Shown piece after piece: positions 61,655 to 64,000 of a stretch of DNA of 64,000 bases. Position numbers and translations under genes: made by a program. The notes below the pieces were generated by a model. That model did no database searches and was not told the origin of the DNA. It saw nothing but the letters and a program-made list of their open reading frames with translations. Source of the DNA: an uncultured Kiloniellaceae bacterium (lineage in GTDB: Bacteria > Pseudomonadota > Alphaproteobacteria > Kiloniellales > Kiloniellaceae); NCBI GenBank assembly GCA_947500035.1, contig CANMQP010000010.1:124001-188000 (forward strand), in the 5' to 3' direction. How positions within the stretch are numbered: position 1 is the first letter of the stretch; the number at the start of each line of letters is the position of its first letter.

Positions 61655-62686
61655 TCAGGCCGCCTTGTCCTTCTCCTGCATCTTCTGGAACGCGACAATC
61701 GGCACGACCAGGATCAGCAGCAGCACGACGGCGACTGCTGAAGACAATGGCCAATCGCGGTTTGAGAAGAACTCGGCCCAGAGTGTCTTGCCGATCATCA
61801 GAGTTCCCGAGCCGCCAAGCAGATCAGGTATCACGAATTCTCCAAGCGCCGGGATAAAAACCAGGAAACAGCCGGCGACGACACCGTAGATCGAAATAGG
61901 GAAGGTGATTTGCCAAAAGGCTTTTATCGGCCGGCAACCTAGATCCGCCGCCGCTTCCAACAAGCTGTCATCCATCTTCTCCAGGCTAGCGTAGAGCGGC
62001 AGAACCATGAAGGGCAGGTAGGAGTAGATGATTCCGATGTAGACCGCCATATCGGTGTTCATTATCACCAGGGGCTGATCGATAACGCCAAGGTTCAGCA
62101 GCAGGAGGTTGAGCAGACCTTCCTTTTTCAGGATGCCGATCCAGGCATAAACCCGGATCAGGAAAGACGTCCAGAAAGGCAGGATAACCAGCATCAACAG
62201 GGCGAGACGCCAGTGCCGTGGCGCGCGGGTCATGCCGTATGCCAGTGGATAACCGACCAAAAGCGTGAGAAAGGTCGAAATTCCCGCGATCTTGACGCTG
62301 TTAAGGTAAGCACGCCAGTAAAGGTCGTCTTCGAAAAGCAGCTGGTAGTTTTCGAGGTTCAGCCTGATCTGGATGAAGACGTCGTCCACCCACTCGAAGA
62401 GAGCCGTATAGGGCGGCTGTGCGATTGCATACTCGGAGAAGCTGATTTTCAAGACGATCAGAAAGGGCGCGAGAAAAAAGAGCAGCAGCCACAAATAGGG
62501 TGTGGCTATCAGTATCCCTCTCGCACTCAGGCCGCTGCGGGTGATGGCCTGAGTGACCCAGCGATAAGGCGGCAAAAGCAGCAATCTCTTGTGGAGTTCT
62601 TCAAGACTGCCCGCAGGCCCTTGAGCCGAGCGGGAGTCCAGGTATTCGACCGCCGGGATATCTGTGTCTCTGGACTTTTGATTCAT
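61655..62686 (-). CDS. Polyamine-type ABC importer permease (PotB/PotH-like)
   Basis: 343-aa permease with six helices. It begins with a ~70-residue cytoplasmic N terminus, then ILIATPYLWLLLFFLAPFLIVLKISFSEYA. The EAA loop reads LEAAADLGCRPIKAFWQITFPISIYG. It follows the ATPase gene by 7 bp. The 80-bp gap to the PotC-like gene contains nothing notable. Confidence 0.93.
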   Translation of the reverse strand: MNQKSRDTDIPAVEYLDSRSAQGPAGSLEELHKRLLLLPPYRWVTQAITRSGLSARGILIATPYLWLLLFFLAPFLIVLKISFSEYAIAQPPYTALFEWVDDVFIQIRLNLENYQLLFEDDLYWRAYLNSVKIAGISTFLTLLVGYPLAYGMTRAPRHWRLALLMLVILPFWTSFLIRVYAWIGILKKEGLLNLLLLNLGVIDQPLVIMNTDMAVYIGIIYSYLPFMVLPLYASLEKMDDSLLEAAADLGCRPIKAFWQITFPISIYGVVAGCFLVFIPALGEFVIPDLLGGSGTLMIGKTLWAEFFSNRDWPLSSAVAVVLLLILVVPIVAFQKMQEKDKAA

Positions 62687-62693
62687 GATCCGC

Positions 62694-63842
62694 TCATTGT
62701 CCCAGCACGATGCCGGCGTCCGGCGTCCAGGTCAGATAGACACGATCTTCCCAGGTGATCGGCTGTTCTGTATCTCTCGTCCGGTTGGTCTTTGCGGTGG
62801 TGATCATAGCGCCGCTGTCGAGTTTCACATGATAGATCGAGAGATTGCCGAGATAGCCGATGTCCCAGACCTCACCGACCATGCAGTTGCTGCTGGTATC
62901 AGCCGGTGCCTCCATCGAGATCACCAGTTTTTCGGGGCGCAGGGCGATCCAGACGGCCGCGCCAACCGGTGCGTCAAGTGCGTGGCGCGCCCGTATGCTG
63001 CAGCCCGATTCTTCGCTGGCGATTGACAGATGACCTTCGCCGACTTCCGCAACCCGGCCTTCGACGATGTTTACCTCGCCGATGAAGCCGGCCACGTATC
63101 GTGAATTGGGGTACTCGTAGATCTCGGTGGGAGTTGCGACCTGCACGATCCGGCCGTGATCCATAACCGCGATCCGTGTCGATACGGTCATGGCTTCCTC
63201 CTGGTCATGCGTGACGATGACGAAGGTGATACCGAGCTTTTCCTGAATGTTCATCAGTTCGAACTGGGTCTGAGCGCGCAGTTTCTTGTCGAGCGCGCCC
63301 AGAGGCTCGTCAAGCAGGAGCATCTTGGGTTTCTTCACCAGCGCCCGTGCCAGAGCAACGCGTTGTCGCTGGCCGCCTGAGAGTTGATGTGGTTTGCGTT
63401 TCGCAAAGGCACCGAGTTCGACAAGCTCGATGACCTCCTCGACCCGTTGCGCGATCTCCGCGCTGGGAATTTTGTCCTGCTTCAGGCCGAAGGCGATGTT
63501 GCGTTCGACGGACATGTGAGGAAAGAGCGCATAGGACTGGAACATCATGTTGACCGGCCGGCGGTACGGCGGCACGCCCGACATGTCCGAGCCTTCGAGT
63601 AGAATCTGCCCCTGGCTCGGTTGTTCAAACCCGGCCAGCATGCGCAAGAGAGTGGTTTTGCCGCAACCAGACGGACCGAGGAGGGAAAAGAACTCGCCTT
63701 TGTAGATATCGAGCGAGATGTTATCTACGGCCGTGAATTCACCGAAGCGTTTGCTGACTCCAACCAGCTGGACATGCGGCTTTTCCTGCGGATCATTCCA
63801 AGGCTCCCATTTCTTTCGAGCCTCTTGTCCGGATACGGCCAT
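62694..63842 (-). CDS. Polyamine-type ABC importer ATP-binding protein (PotA/PotG-like)
   Basis: Cytosolic ATPase of ~382 aa. Walker A GPSGCGKTT, signature LSGGQRQRVALARAL, Walker B LLLDEPLGALDKKLR, then a TOBE domain (~290-380) typical of PotA/PotG. The ATG at 63842 follows AGGGGG; an in-frame GTG at 63875 has no ribosome site. It is the first gene of the three seen. The binding protein (PotD/PotF-like) is not in the window and may lie just upstream, past 64000. Confidence 0.94.
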   Translation of the reverse strand: MAVSGQEARKKWEPWNDPQEKPHVQLVGVSKRFGEFTAVDNISLDIYKGEFFSLLGPSGCGKTTLLRMLAGFEQPSQGQILLEGSDMSGVPPYRRPVNMMFQSYALFPHMSVERNIAFGLKQDKIPSAEIAQRVEEVIELVELGAFAKRKPHQLSGGQRQRVALARALVKKPKMLLLDEPLGALDKKLRAQTQFELMNIQEKLGITFVIVTHDQEEAMTVSTRIAVMDHGRIVQVATPTEIYEYPNSRYVAGFIGEVNIVEGRVAEVGEGHLSIASEESGCSIRARHALDAPVGAAVWIALRPEKLVISMEAPADTSSNCMVGEVWDIGYLGNLSIYHVKLDSGAMITTAKTNRTRDTEQPITWEDRVYLTWTPDAGIVLGQ

Positions 63843-64000
63843 CGCCTCAATCCCCCTGTCTTTACTGATATCCACCGCGTTTGGTGAAATCCGCCGCCTT
63901 GCCCCTTGCGATCAGATCGCATTCGTCGGCTGCGCCCCGCCCGAACTTTGAAACAACGGTCCGGGCTGGGGCTCAGGGACCTTACTGGCCGCTTTTGACC

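Noticed and set aside
1-64000. CRISPR arrays, insertion sequences, integrases, tRNA genes
   Set aside because: No spaced direct-repeat array, transposase, integrase or cloverleaf was recognised; the only tandem repeats are the two coding 15-bp repeats.

Overview
The window is GC-rich chromosomal DNA from an alphaproteobacterium, most likely a marine or soil member of the Rhodospirillales/Kiloniellales group. This is an inference from gene content: a long class II (B12-dependent) ribonucleotide reductase, an NDUFA12-type complex I accessory subunit, ClpS-ClpA, DUF2155 and DUF4153 proteins, a CtrA-like TTAA-N7-TTAA site, and many TRAP/ABC uptake systems for small organic acids. About 46 protein genes were found. 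No rRNA, tRNA, insertion sequence, prophage or CRISPR array was recognised, and no gene looks broken.

Layout. (1) 0-9.3 kb: a LapB/LssB-type type I secretion ABC exporter (minus), a TetR regulator with a three-part Aas enzyme (MFS-PlsC-acyl-ACP synthetase), a TolC-family outer-membrane channel and a small acidic protein of unknown role. (2) 9.3-27 kb: mainly housekeeping or conserved genes: an RHH-PAS protein, a LOG-family protein, clpS-clpA, a FemAB-like acyltransferase, a RidA-glutamine synthetase-like pair, a DUF4153 membrane protein, nrdJ, then an NDUFA12/mlaD/short ORF/DUF2155 run. (3) 27-39 kb: a catabolic island with a GntR regulator, a fused FAD/4Fe-4S 2-hydroxyacid dehydrogenase, a serine-glyoxylate-type aminotransferase, a complete TRAP transporter, an atypical crotonase, a class III CoA-transferase, a GlcG/HbpS-like protein and a hydroxypyruvate/glyoxylate reductase-like enzyme. 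(4) 39-48 kb: a sugar-nucleotide-dehydrogenase-like protein, a LysE exporter, two FAD amine dehydrogenases (one fused to a GcvT domain) with a LysR regulator, and an AsnC regulator divergent from an NhaC antiporter. (5) 48-56.5 kb: a ribose-type ABC importer and the ltnD-otnK-otnC-otnI operon, which converts L-threonate/D-erythronate-type acids to dihydroxyacetone phosphate, with a LacI regulator. (6) 56.5-64 kb: a glutathione transferase, an aspartoacylase/succinylglutamate desuccinylase-like protein, a DegT aminotransferase, a UDP-glucuronate 4-epimerase-like protein and a polyamine-type ABC importer lacking a binding protein inside the window.

What stands out. Matching LacI-type palindromes with the core TATCGATA lie before the ABC importer and before ltnD, so importer and catabolic operon may form one regulon. 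The 27-39 kb island pairs C2/hydroxyacid enzymes with a CoA-transferase and a crotonase that has lost both classical catalytic glutamates; the complete pathway is not one I recognise. Two unrelated genes carry in-frame 15-bp minisatellites. All functions are read from motifs and family resemblance; no database search was possible.
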